A DNA stretch of 23,097 nucleotides from positions 1 to 23,097 of IMG/VR virus record IMGVR_UViG_3300009544_000034, one strand, 5' to 3'. A program made the position numbers and the translations under genes. The stretch is from a virus. The notes beneath the pieces are model-generated. The model saw nothing but the letters and a program-made list of their open reading frames with translations, did not search any database and had not been told where the DNA came from. Positions 6,992-14,360 of this stretch are shown here, one piece after another; the stretch's first letter is position 1; each line of letters starts with the position of its first letter.

Positions 6992-8103
6992 ATTTCACTA
7001 TCATAATTATATGCACATAAATCATGCAGTCTTTTTATTCTATCTTTGATTTGTCCTTTTGTTTCATCATCCTTAGGCATTCCATCAATATACATATTAC
7101 ATAGATGTAGAATGTTATAGTTCTTATACATATCTTCGATCTCTTCCATGTCGTACATGTCTTTATCGATAAAAGTATCTTGTTCGTATATGTTTGGTTC
7201 TATCTTTCTACCTACATTTTGGATTTGGTTGATAAATTTAGAAAGTGAATTACTTGCAGCAACGTGAGAAGGTACAAACAGATCAACAAAATTATTTTCA
7301 ATCTGCTCTTTAAATTCACCCAAGGTAACATTGTAAAGACTTGTAAGATACGTTTTCACAAACTTTGGTGATCTATCATTCTCGAAGAAAGTTTCGCTCA
7401 TGTCACTTAAATCAATTAGGTCAAATCCTTTTGCGTTGTTTGCGTCAGATCTTGTTAATTGATATGGAACACCAACCATTCTTAATTTACCTTTATTTTG
7501 TCTATAGTGAATATGTCCAGACCAAACTCCATCAAAATTATCATATGAATTTGCTTCAACTCCGTGTAAATTAGTAACCTTTGAATTTAGTTTAATTCCA
7601 CGAACCTCTGAATGACAAAATACCATATTTGCCTGAGGATATTCTGCAAGGGTTTCAACTTCATGTTCTGTATCTCTTCTCCAAGGCATTAACAATACCT
7701 TCTTTTCTCCCCAATTAAAAAGCTTAGGTTCTTTATAGATCTGAACATTTGGAATCCACTTTAAACTATCAATTGAAGTGACATCATTACTTTTCTTAGC
7801 CCAGATATCATGGTTTCCGCAAATAATATGTGTTGGTAGAATTTCACCTAATCTTTCAAATAGATTCACAGCATAATTTAATACTTTTAAATTTATACTT
7901 TGTCTATTATCGAATGCGTCTCCGACCTGAATTAATATATCTCCGGGTCTAACTTTTTCTTTTAGGGTTGGGATAAATACGTTTTCATAGAAATCCTTTT
8001 GGATCTCTAACCATTCCATTGAATTTGATCTGATACCTAAGTGCATATCACCTAAAACCCAGATCCGTTTCACGGGATTCTTTAAGATTTTATTGTCAAT
8101 CAT
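6988..8103 (-). CDS. 47: Recombination nuclease subunit, T4 gp47-like (Mre11/SbcD family)
   Basis: The 371-residue metallophosphoesterase is the Mre11-like partner of gp46. The five phosphoesterase motifs are visible: GDMHLG (18-23, Asp19/His21), GDAFDNRQ (61-68, Asp62), CGNHDIW (95-101, Asn97/His98), CHS (163-165, His164) and SGHIHYRQ (195-202, His197/His199). The C-terminal region beyond 205 carries the capping and gp46-contact part. It starts one base after the gp33-like stop codon and overlaps the gp46 start by four bases, which should keep subunit amounts balanced. T4 gp47 is about 339 residues, so this version is slightly longer. Confidence is very high. Confidence 0.97.
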   Translation of the reverse strand: MIDNKILKNPVKRIWVLGDMHLGIRSNSMEWLEIQKDFYENVFIPTLKEKVRPGDILIQVGDAFDNRQSINLKVLNYAVNLFERLGEILPTHIICGNHDIWAKKSNDVTSIDSLKWIPNVQIYKEPKLFNWGEKKVLLMPWRRDTEHEVETLAEYPQANMVFCHSEVRGIKLNSKVTNLHGVEANSYDNFDGVWSGHIHYRQNKGKLRMVGVPYQLTRSDANNAKGFDLIDLSDMSETFFENDRSPKFVKTYLTSLYNVTLGEFKEQIENNFVDLFVPSHVAASNSLSKFINQIQNVGRKIEPNIYEQDTFIDKDMYDMEEIEDMYKNYNILHLCNMYIDGMPKDDETKGQIKDRIKRLHDLCAYNYDSEI

Positions 8104-8104
8104 A

Positions 8105-8557
8105 TTAAAACAATCTATTGATATTCTTCTTTTGTAGTATATTTGTTCGAGCGTCTAGCTCTTCAATTAATTCTTCTTTAAATTTGTTTCCAAGTGATTG
8201 ATAAAATCGAGTAGGGTTTACATTAAAGTAGTCACACATTTCTGAAAATATATCAACTAGAGAATGTGATGCTCTTGTTTCATCCGATATAAATTCATAC
8301 ACTTCATTAATATCTATTTTGTTTAATTTAACAGTTTGGTGGAATTCATCAATCTTATTAAATTTCTTAAATCTAGAGTTTATGATTAAAGAATGTATTT
8401 CATCTGCTATTAATTTAGTTTCAATCTTGTCTTCTTCAGATCGATTGTCAACTACTCTTGGTGAGAGAGCGAAAGACATCGATGTGTCATACTCGTATTC
8501 TGTTTCTTCGAACGTGTTATCGAATATTTTATCTCTTTTTGTTCTTCCTGTTGACAT
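8105..8557 (-). CDS. 33: Probable late-transcription co-activator, gp33-like
   Basis: This 150-residue acidic protein has no enzyme motif. The segment HSLVDIFSEMCDYFNVNPTR plus FYQSLGNKFKEELIEEL (98-134) matches the pattern I recall for T4-superfamily gp33: a helix with 'A-V/I-x-x-Y/M-C-E/D-x-x-x-I/V' and then 'L-x-x-x-L/F-K-x-x-L/I-x-x-E'. gp33 bridges RNA polymerase and the sliding clamp in T4 late transcription. The extreme C-terminus, KKNINRLF, ends in a short hydrophobic peptide of the kind clamp-binding tails use. The first 60 residues are low-complexity and extra compared with T4 gp33 (112 residues). The start overlaps the helicase stop by one base. Moderate confidence; it could instead be another small replication accessory protein. 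Confidence 0.5.
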   Translation of the reverse strand: MSTGRTKRDKIFDNTFEETEYEYDTSMSFALSPRVVDNRSEEDKIETKLIADEIHSLIINSRFKKFNKIDEFHQTVKLNKIDINEVYEFISDETRASHSLVDIFSEMCDYFNVNPTRFYQSLGNKFKEELIEELDARTNILQKKNINRLF

Positions 8558-9870
8558 TATAAACTGTGTATATTTGAGTTTGTTGTTTCATCGGTTTCTG
8601 TAAGTCTCATGTAATTATAATTAATATCTAATTTACATTTAGTTCCTTTACCTTCACCGTCCCTGATTTTCAGGATTTTTAACCAATATTCATAACTAGA
8701 TCGCATTAAGTCATCTTGTATAATACCTAACATCATATCTGCAGTGTGTGATAGGCCTGCAGATTCTGCAACGTCTCCCATTCCAATATCACTGGAGTTA
8801 TAGTTATTTCTATTAATCTGAGTTGCCGTTACGATTAACCAACCGTTACGTGTTCCCATTGCTCTTAAATCTTCGGCAATTTGCTTAATCTTTAAGTATG
8901 TGTTTTCACTGTTTGGATTTCTAAAATTTGCTAAGATGTTAATGTAATCAATTACAATTGCACCTAATTTAATCTTTCTTTCCTCTTCAATTTGTTTTAA
9001 ATAAGCTTCTATATCGGTAACAGTCGCTTGAGATGTTGGGAATTGTTTAATGAATAGCTGGCCTGGAGGCGTTAATCCATTTCCGACTGTTTCAAGCTTT
9101 CTTTTCATTAGATCCTGGTTCTTTGCCTTTTCATCATAGTCATTCATTTGAATACTTAAAAGGTTTGCACCGATTCTTTTTAATACCTTTGGAGCTGACA
9201 TTTCAGCAGAGATAAAAGCCGTATTAACTCCCATCTTTACGAAATTAGCAGCATCGTTTGCTAAAAAGATTGATTTACCAATATTCTGTTCTCCGACATA
9301 AACTACTAAGGAACCGTCTTTATCATAACCTCCGTTAAGTACCCGATCAAGGAAGTTATATCCTGAACTTACTTTAACTCGATCTTCGCTATAGTGATCT
9401 TCTGCATTAAAAAAATCTAATCCGATATCTGAATTAAATACAATCGAATTTCTATCGTTGATTAAAGTCTTTACCTTTGATACAATACTATCTACATTTT
9501 CTGGAGTAACTTCTGTTGTTTTTACATATTCAATAGTGTCCATTAAGGTACTATTGAAATTACTCCACTTAATCCATGCCTCCGTAGTTTGAGTTAACCA
9601 CTCTTCTTCGTATTGTACTAAATCTACCTTATATACTAATTCTATAACTCCTTCATCGATCTTTCCTTTAACTTTAGGAGATCCTGCTAATGAAAGCATT
9701 TGTGCTAGCGTTGGAGTTTCATGAAATTTAGAATGAAATTTATGAGCTAATGTATGCAATAATGCAATATCTTCTGACGTATAGAATGATCTATCAATCG
9801 TCTCAAAGTATTTAGGTTTAGAAAGAGAAAGTTTAAAAAATATCTTTTCTTTATCAGCTTCGAATTTCAT
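8557..9870 (-). CDS. 41: Replicative DNA helicase, T4 gp41-like (DnaB family)
   Basis: The 437-residue RecA-fold helicase corresponds to T4 gp41 (475), the hexameric 5'-3' helicase that unwinds ahead of the fork and carries the primase. An N-terminal helical domain (1-140) precedes the ATPase domain. The ATPase domain has Walker A VGEQNIGKS (192-200), the DnaB-type FISAEMS (219-225) with catalytic Glu, Walker B GAIVIDYINIL (303-313), the VTATQINR block (347-354) and the arginine-finger region KIRDGEGKG (401-409). The start at 9870 lies after two palindromes in the short gap separating it from the 2OG-oxygenase gene. It heads the 41-33-47-46 run. No primase (gp61) gene is in this window. Confidence 0.95.
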   Translation of the reverse strand: MKFEADKEKIFFKLSLSKPKYFETIDRSFYTSEDIALLHTLAHKFHSKFHETPTLAQMLSLAGSPKVKGKIDEGVIELVYKVDLVQYEEEWLTQTTEAWIKWSNFNSTLMDTIEYVKTTEVTPENVDSIVSKVKTLINDRNSIVFNSDIGLDFFNAEDHYSEDRVKVSSGYNFLDRVLNGGYDKDGSLVVYVGEQNIGKSIFLANDAANFVKMGVNTAFISAEMSAPKVLKRIGANLLSIQMNDYDEKAKNQDLMKRKLETVGNGLTPPGQLFIKQFPTSQATVTDIEAYLKQIEEERKIKLGAIVIDYINILANFRNPNSENTYLKIKQIAEDLRAMGTRNGWLIVTATQINRNNYNSSDIGMGDVAESAGLSHTADMMLGIIQDDLMRSSYEYWLKILKIRDGEGKGTKCKLDINYNYMRLTETDETTNSNIHSL

Positions 9871-9880
9871 ATTTGTTGTT

Positions 9881-9906
9881 TTGTATACAAGTTATATTGA
9901 TATAAC
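9881..9906. promoter_or_regulatory. Two adjacent palindromes upstream of the helicase gene
   Basis: A perfect 10-bp palindrome, TTGTATACAA (9881-9890), is followed directly by a 7-bp inverted repeat around a 2-base centre, GTTATAT-TG-ATATAAC (9891-9906). They fill most of the 52-base gap before the gp41 ATG at 9870. They could be an operator, or a weak RNA hairpin in the leader. There is no U-run, so a terminator is unlikely. Confidence 0.35.
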
Positions 9907-9922
9907 TCAGTTAGTTTCAATC

Positions 9923-10495
9923 TTATTCTAGGATAATATGACCTTGTCCGACTGACCATGGTTCTTCAGCCCATGCATTAATCGCGATAGCTCCTCTGAT
10001 ACCTGATGTTACTTTATCAACGCCATGTACAACCGAACCTGGGTTAAATATAACTAATCTGTTTGGTTTGGTTTTAATTACCTCCGGAGATTTTCCCTCT
10101 CCATCAGTATAGATATGTAAATCTCCTCCTTCGAATTCAAAACCAGCAGGATAATAAACACAGCCTAAAACTGGGAACATTCTTTGACCTTTCTTTTCTC
10201 TAAGCATAACGTCATCGTCTAAGTGTAGTTCTAAGAAATTTCTACGACCATCTTGATCTGCTCTTTGAATTCCGGTCCAGTGTTCGAATCCGTCTAATTG
10301 CATATTTAATTGAACAGGTAGCTGATCGTTCCAGATATACTTTATTAGTTTTTGTTTAACTGTTTTTGGTTCGTTACTCCACCATCCTTTCCAATATGTA
10401 TATTGGCCGGTTGGATAGAAGAAAGCATCTCCTTGATCTGCTATCTCTTTTAATAGGGTTTCATCTTTTATGAAATCGTCAAATACTGCTATCAT
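9923..10495 (-). CDS. 2-oxoglutarate/Fe(II)-dependent oxygenase (prolyl-4-hydroxylase-like)
   Basis: The 190-residue protein has the double-stranded beta-helix signature of 2OG-Fe(II) dioxygenases. The iron site is HLD (His91-x-Asp93) with distal His157 in FNPGSVVHGVD, and Arg167 in SGIRGAIAINAW binds 2-oxoglutarate. Between them PVLGCVYYPAGFEFEGGDLH (108-127) is typical of the P4H-like phage family found in many marine T4-like phages. The substrate cannot be read from the sequence: protein prolyl/lysyl hydroxylation and nucleobase oxidation are both conceivable. It overlaps the upstream 103-aa gene by four bases, so it is expressed with uvsX and ends 52 bases before the helicase start. Family confidence is high; biological role unknown. 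Confidence 0.9.
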   Translation of the reverse strand: MIAVFDDFIKDETLLKEIADQGDAFFYPTGQYTYWKGWWSNEPKTVKQKLIKYIWNDQLPVQLNMQLDGFEHWTGIQRADQDGRRNFLELHLDDDVMLREKKGQRMFPVLGCVYYPAGFEFEGGDLHIYTDGEGKSPEVIKTKPNRLVIFNPGSVVHGVDKVTSGIRGAIAINAWAEEPWSVGQGHIILE

Positions 10496-10803
10496 TTGTA
10501 TGGGTTTATTTTTATTTCGTATGTTTCTTTTCCTTCTTCGAATTTGATTTGCTCTAACAAACCTAATTGAATGCCTCTTTTTAATCCTTCGGCTGCGTTC
10601 TCTACATTACCTTTACTATGATATTTCATTAAAGCATGTTGTGTGAATGTTTCCTTCTGTCGAGAGGGATTCTTTACAGCTTCGGTAATGAATATGTATA
10701 GTATATCGAAAGCATCAGGAAAAGCTTCTAACTTATCCTGGATGCCTAAGATATATTTTATTGGTAATTTATCTTCGTTGATTGTGTAAACGTCGGCTTT
10801 CAT
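10492..10803 (-). CDS. Unknown 103-aa protein between uvsX and the 2OG oxygenase
   Basis: I do not recognise this protein. It is soluble and mixed-charge. The C-terminal half (FTQHALMKYHSKGNVENAAE, then GLKRGIQLGLLEQIKFEEG) reads like a helix-turn-helix plus a two-stranded wing, so a small winged-helix DNA-binding protein is possible, but that is only a fold guess. The start codon shares one base with the uvsX stop (TAATG) and its stop overlaps the oxygenase start (ATGA). It is therefore almost certainly translated as part of the uvsX operon, which strongly supports it as a real gene. Confidence 0.8.
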   Translation of the reverse strand: MKADVYTINEDKLPIKYILGIQDKLEAFPDAFDILYIFITEAVKNPSRQKETFTQHALMKYHSKGNVENAAEGLKRGIQLGLLEQIKFEEGKETYEIKINPYK

Positions 10804-11912
10804 TATGATTCTACCGCATCGTTTAACATCTCTTCGATATCTAATGAACTTGATTCTGAATTATAATTAAATAGAGGTTTAATGTGTGTTTCGATTCTTT
10901 CTAATACTTCTCTAGTAAATACTTTATCTGTGAAGAATTCTTTATTTGGAACTGCTTCATCTAAGTGTTCGCAAATCCATCCTCTTGCCGTTGCTTTAGG
11001 AACTTTCTTTCCTTTTTCAATCGAGCCTTTAGTAATTCCACAGATATCCCAAGTAGCATATTGTTCTAATCCAACATACGGATTCATACCTTCACTAAAA
11101 TTTAGGTGGAATTTAATTGGAGTTGGTTTTGCAAAACGATTCTTTGTAGGTTTTGCAGTTACAATAATACCAACTTTATCCGCTCCATCTTTTAATTGTG
11201 CCTTATTTAACATAAGCACGATTGATGCTGCGTATTCTGGACCAGTTCCTCCACCTGCAATTTGCATTGGAATAAACGATTGAGATTGGTATGTGTGATT
11301 TGTAAATATAAATGGAATCTTTAAATCTGCCAATGGCGTCATTATAATTCTAAATATAGATTTTAAGATCTTTGAACGAGTCATATCTGATTTTTCACTA
11401 CCAGATGCTGCATCGTCGATTTCCTTTCTTGTTGCCAAGTTACCTGCAGAATCTAAGATGATCATAAGCTTTGGAATCTTTCCGCCGTTTCTTTTGATCT
11501 CTTGCATCTTTTGAGTAATTGTTGTAATAGAAGTTCTGAAATCTTGAACAGTATTCATTGGCTGATAATTTACCTTAGTAATATCAATACCAAACTTGAT
11601 CATTTGTTCTTTATCTACAGCTGCTTCACTATCATAATAGATTATACTATAACCCATGTTGATTGCTTCTCTTACAGAATTTAAGGTAAGGAATGTTTTA
11701 CCAGTTCCTGAAGGACCTGCAACTGAACAAGATCTGTTATTAGGCCAACCTCCGAAAAGGGAACCTGATACACATGCATTTAGGTGATAGTTTCCGGTAG
11801 GAATCCATTCGGTAACTTCACTAAAATTTGATTGATCCATCACGGATCCTAGTGGATTTAAATTTGCTAATTCGGCATTTAAATCGTTAAATGTAAAATC
11901 TTTTTTAGCCAT
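10803..11912 (-). CDS. uvsX: Recombinase UvsX (RecA/Rad51-like)
   Basis: The 369-residue strand-exchange protein corresponds to T4 UvsX (391). It forms filaments on single-stranded DNA and promotes the invasion that primes recombination-dependent replication. Walker A is GPSGTGKT (66-73), YYDSEAAVD (92-100) carries the catalytic Glu, Walker B is LMIILDSAGNL (149-159), and TNHTYQSQSFIPMQIAGGGT (loop 2 region) follows. The C-terminus is acidic and Ser-rich (NSESSSLDIEEMLNDAVES), as in other UvsX proteins, where the acidic tail modulates loading. It overlaps the 66-aa gene before it by eight bases and the 103-aa gene after it by one base. UvsY was not found in the window. Confidence 0.96.
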   Translation of the reverse strand: MAKKDFTFNDLNAELANLNPLGSVMDQSNFSEVTEWIPTGNYHLNACVSGSLFGGWPNNRSCSVAGPSGTGKTFLTLNSVREAINMGYSIIYYDSEAAVDKEQMIKFGIDITKVNYQPMNTVQDFRTSITTITQKMQEIKRNGGKIPKLMIILDSAGNLATRKEIDDAASGSEKSDMTRSKILKSIFRIIMTPLADLKIPFIFTNHTYQSQSFIPMQIAGGGTGPEYAASIVLMLNKAQLKDGADKVGIIVTAKPTKNRFAKPTPIKFHLNFSEGMNPYVGLEQYATWDICGITKGSIEKGKKVPKATARGWICEHLDEAVPNKEFFTDKVFTREVLERIETHIKPLFNYNSESSSLDIEEMLNDAVES

Positions 11913-12105
11913 TGTCTTCTTCTTTATTTTTATCTTTGTTTCTCATTTTCTCAAGAGTATCTATAAGATCTGCAGTCTCATCTTGAATCTCTGCCATTTG
12001 AGATTTTAGAATCTTTAGTCTCATGTATACTTTTTGATAATCTCGAACTTGCACCTTTTGTTCAGCTGTAAGTTCCTCTGTAATCTTTTTAGGATCTATT
12101 TCCAT
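11905..12105 (-). CDS. Small coiled-coil protein of unknown function upstream of uvsX
   Basis: A 66-residue, highly charged, almost wholly helical protein. Residues 14-58 (AEQKVQVRDYQKVYMRLKIL and on through LEKMRNKDKN) show heptad-like spacing and could form a coiled coil. The reading frame overlaps the previous small gene by 17 bases and uvsX by eight bases, so it is in a compact operon and likely real. Small helical proteins are often found beside uvsX in T4-like phages. It is the size of a mediator or accessory factor, but I see no UvsY signature and do not assign that function. Confidence 0.7.
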   Translation of the reverse strand: MEIDPKKITEELTAEQKVQVRDYQKVYMRLKILKSQMAEIQDETADLIDTLEKMRNKDKNKEEDNG

Positions 12106-12280
12106 AATTTTCTAAATCTTGAAATATCGTTATTTGATTTGAATCAGTTGATACTTCTGGTTCTACTTGTTTTGCGTCTTCAATTTTATTAATTAAAGAT
12201 CTTATTGAATTTCCTAAATCCATGTTGTTAGGCTTAGACTTAGTAAGGCTGTGTACTATTTCATAAAAGGTTGGTTCCAT
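12089..12280 (-). CDS. Small unknown protein after the polymerase C-terminal gene
   Basis: A 63-residue protein, starting MEPTFYEIVHSLTKSKPNN. I chose the ATG at 12280 rather than an in-frame ATG 57 bases upstream. It begins just after the polymerase stop codon (12283), while the longer form would overlap the polymerase end with an unlikely hydrophobic extension. The sequence is helical in its first half (LGNSIRSLINKIEDAKQ) and polar later. No family is recognised. It overlaps the next small gene by 17 bases, consistent with tight operon packing between gp43B and uvsX. Confidence 0.6.
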   Translation of the reverse strand: MEPTFYEIVHSLTKSKPNNMDLGNSIRSLINKIEDAKQVEPEVSTDSNQITIFQDLENYGNRS

Positions 12281-12282
12281 AT

Positions 12283-13482
12283 TTAAAATAATGATGTTGA
12301 GTAAATTAAATTTCGGTTTAAGAGTTGTAGTGAACAAGCTTTAAGCACTCTGTTTAATGGATCAATTACACTTTTCTCAAATTGTATTTCATAATCAACT
12401 TCAGGTGCTATTTCATAAGGATGATCCCCTGGCATATATGCGAACATATCACATGTTTGATTTTTACAGTGGTATAATTTTAGTTTCTCTCCGTTACCAA
12501 TCATCTTGTATTTGTTCTTATACTTTGGATTAGTATTCATTAAGAAATTATAAAATCCTGCGGCCTTTACATTAGGAGGACATTTTGATCCAATTTGAAA
12601 TTCAATAGTATCATCTACAATATATTTTTCTATATTGTTAGTTCTCTTATTGAATGCTATTTGATCAATATCTGCCAGCTTAAATTCTTTTTTACATTTC
12701 TTTAAGTAGTCAACTAGTTTCTTTAATAAGGCTGCTGTTGGTTTTTCAGATAGAACTAATTGAAGAGCTTCTGTTAAGTGCTTACGTGCTAGCGCAGGAG
12801 TTGAACTTTGTATTGTATCAAATCCAATTGTTTTAATCTTCTTTAAGGAAGGGTATCTATCGTCTTCATCTAGTTTATCCTCCCACGCTATATTCTGTAA
12901 GTATTTTTTCTTAGCTAACCAAATCCCAGAATATGCTATCGTTTCCATATCGAAATACAGGAAATTATCTGTATTTGTAATTTCAGCATATTTTGCCATG
13001 CACTTTGTAATGTAGTCCTTGATTCTAAAATTATATAGCTCCATAATAAACTTATCAATTGAAAGTTCTTCACCAAGCCATTCAATAGATTCATACATTT
13101 CTTCAAATTGAACATAACAAGAATCTGTATCGATATAAACAACTGATGGTCTAACTAATCTGCCTTTAACATTAATATTTAAATGTTTATGTGATGCAGT
13201 GTCTTTAGTCCAGAATTCTTGGAAGTATTTGTTTAATATCTTTTCAGAATATAGAATTGCAGATTGACCTTGTAGGGTAATTGATTCTGCAATTTCTATA
13301 TCAAAAAAGTGAAACCACTTATTTCCAAATGCACCATAAATAGAGTTTAGAGTTACTTTAACCGCTTGTTCATATGCCGTATATTTAGCTGACATTTGTT
13401 CATAGTGCGATATTAAAGTTTGAGTTTCCTCAGGCGTAAGCTCTGCTTCTGGCTTTTCTATTAGTTGTTCAATTTCGATCAT
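12283..13482 (-). CDS. 43: DNA polymerase, C-terminal half (palm/thumb), T4 gp43-like, split gene
   Basis: The 399-residue protein is the second half of a family B DNA polymerase of T4 gp43 type. It begins inside the fingers domain with a helix (LTPEETQTLISHYEQMSAKY, 15-34), then motif B KVTLNSIYG (42-50) and motif C YIDTDS (116-121, metal-binding Asp118/Asp120). Thumb sequence follows, including the KKKYLQNIAWE block and FQIGSKCPPNVKAAGFYNFL. It has no exonuclease domain and no motif A; both are in the gene at 18278-19675. The two parts together (about 864 residues) match an intact gp43 (T4: 898). The C-terminal tail ends NLIYSTSLF, where T4-type polymerases carry their clamp-binding peptide. 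The ATG directly abuts the clamp-gene stop. There is no sign of decay, so both halves probably associate into one enzyme. Confidence 0.95.
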   Translation of the reverse strand: MIEIEQLIEKPEAELTPEETQTLISHYEQMSAKYTAYEQAVKVTLNSIYGAFGNKWFHFFDIEIAESITLQGQSAILYSEKILNKYFQEFWTKDTASHKHLNINVKGRLVRPSVVYIDTDSCYVQFEEMYESIEWLGEELSIDKFIMELYNFRIKDYITKCMAKYAEITNTDNFLYFDMETIAYSGIWLAKKKYLQNIAWEDKLDEDDRYPSLKKIKTIGFDTIQSSTPALARKHLTEALQLVLSEKPTAALLKKLVDYLKKCKKEFKLADIDQIAFNKRTNNIEKYIVDDTIEFQIGSKCPPNVKAAGFYNFLMNTNPKYKNKYKMIGNGEKLKLYHCKNQTCDMFAYMPGDHPYEIAPEVDYEIQFEKSVIDPLNRVLKACSLQLLNRNLIYSTSLF

Positions 13483-14238
13483 TTACGCTCCAGTATTACA
13501 TGTTGCAATAGTTAATAAAGTTTCAGAGTCATTTGACTTCATAACAACTCTATTTTCTAGAACATTAGCTGTATAATCTTCTTTGTCTAGTAAGTTTAAG
13601 TATTTTTTAAATAAGGTTACTTTTTTACCTGAAGTTCCTTCATAATCTGGAGTTACTAACATGTTGTATGTGTTACCTGTTAATTTTACTCCTTTACCAT
13701 TTGCTTCGATTGAGAAAGTTTCTTCTTTATCTAATCCGAAAAGGTTTTTAACTTTGTTTAAAGTTCCATAATCCATTTCAAATTTAAAGCTAGCATCATC
13801 TACATTAAAGATACTTGAGATTTGAGAATCTGTAAGATCTTTATATCCTAAAGAAGGCTCTGAACAAGCTAATTTAATTTCTAATTCGTCGTTAAAGATA
13901 CGGAAGCTAGTTGCTACGAAATCTTCATCGTTTTCTAAGAATTCAATTTCACCTTGAATTGAATCATAATCAAACTGCTTAAATGCATCTGTTAATTTTT
14001 GTGCATCAAAGAAAGCTACTTTTAACTCTTTTGTTGTTGTGATTGATCCTTCTTCAATTTGAAAAATCTGTCCGATTGGAAGTCTGTGATGTTTCACAGC
14101 ATCGCGTTGTGGTAAATAAGCCGAAGCTTGGATAGTTCCACCTTTAATTTTAAAATAAACGAAAGAATCGATTACCTTCAGTCTGTTAATGAAGTTAATG
14201 AAATTAGTTTGATCTACTTTTTGAATTGTAATTTTCAT
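13483..14238 (-). CDS. 45: Sliding clamp, T4 gp45-like
   Basis: The 251-residue protein matches the T4 gp45 clamp (228 residues), a trimeric ring that tethers polymerase and, in T4, also activates late transcription. Evidence is the N-terminal pattern KVDQTNFINFINRLKVIDSF and YFKIKGGTIQASAYLPQRDA, then DAQKLTDAFKQFDYDSIQGE, and ELEIKLACSEPSLGYKDLT, with the alternating beta-strand layout of clamp folds up to the end (VVMKSNDSETLLTIATC). It is the first gene of its transcription unit, preceded by a terminator and a perfect TATAAATA element. It is directly followed by the C-terminal polymerase half, a partner of the clamp. Confidence is high from fold pattern and position rather than a catalytic motif. 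Confidence 0.88.
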   Translation of the reverse strand: MKITIQKVDQTNFINFINRLKVIDSFVYFKIKGGTIQASAYLPQRDAVKHHRLPIGQIFQIEEGSITTTKELKVAFFDAQKLTDAFKQFDYDSIQGEIEFLENDEDFVATSFRIFNDELEIKLACSEPSLGYKDLTDSQISSIFNVDDASFKFEMDYGTLNKVKNLFGLDKEETFSIEANGKGVKLTGNTYNMLVTPDYEGTSGKKVTLFKKYLNLLDKEDYTANVLENRVVMKSNDSETLLTIATCNTGA

Positions 14239-14265
14239 TTTTTGTTTTTAGATTTAATACAATGT

Positions 14266-14273
14266 TATTTATA
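14266..14273 (-). promoter_or_regulatory. Candidate promoter before the clamp gene (TATAAATA)
   Basis: The minus strand reads CTATAAATAACATTG; the TATAAATA core lies 27 bases before the gp45 ATG and is a perfect T4 late -10. The same stretch also offers a Bacteroidota-type pair, TTTTG then 17 bases then TAACATTG (consensus TAnnTTTG). The promoter class is therefore ambiguous, but a promoter is expected because a terminator lies just upstream. Confidence 0.5.
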
Positions 14274-14307
14274 GGTATTATAAACAAAATAAGTAAAAAG
14301 TTTCAAA

Positions 14308-14338
14308 AATAAAAAAACCAGGATTGAAGTCCTGGTTT
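14308..14338 (-). terminator. Rho-independent terminator between the 109-aa gene and the clamp gene
   Basis: AAACCAGGA and TCCTGGTTT form a perfect 9-bp stem with a 6-base loop (14315-14338). On the minus strand it is followed by a run of Us interrupted by a single A. It lies 22 bases past the stop of the 109-aa gene and ends that transcript before gp45. Confidence 0.88.
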
Positions 14339-14360
14339 AGTGTAGTGTATTGGTGAAATA

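Noticed and set aside
10882-11283. Plus-strand open frame of 133 codons inside uvsX
   Set aside because: Antisense shadow of a well-supported gene; no plus-strand genes are seen anywhere else in the window.
12281-12337. Longer start for the 63-aa gene after the polymerase C-half
   Set aside because: The extra 19 residues overlap the polymerase C-terminus out of frame, whereas the ATG at 12280 follows the polymerase stop directly, matching the packing of the neighbouring genes.
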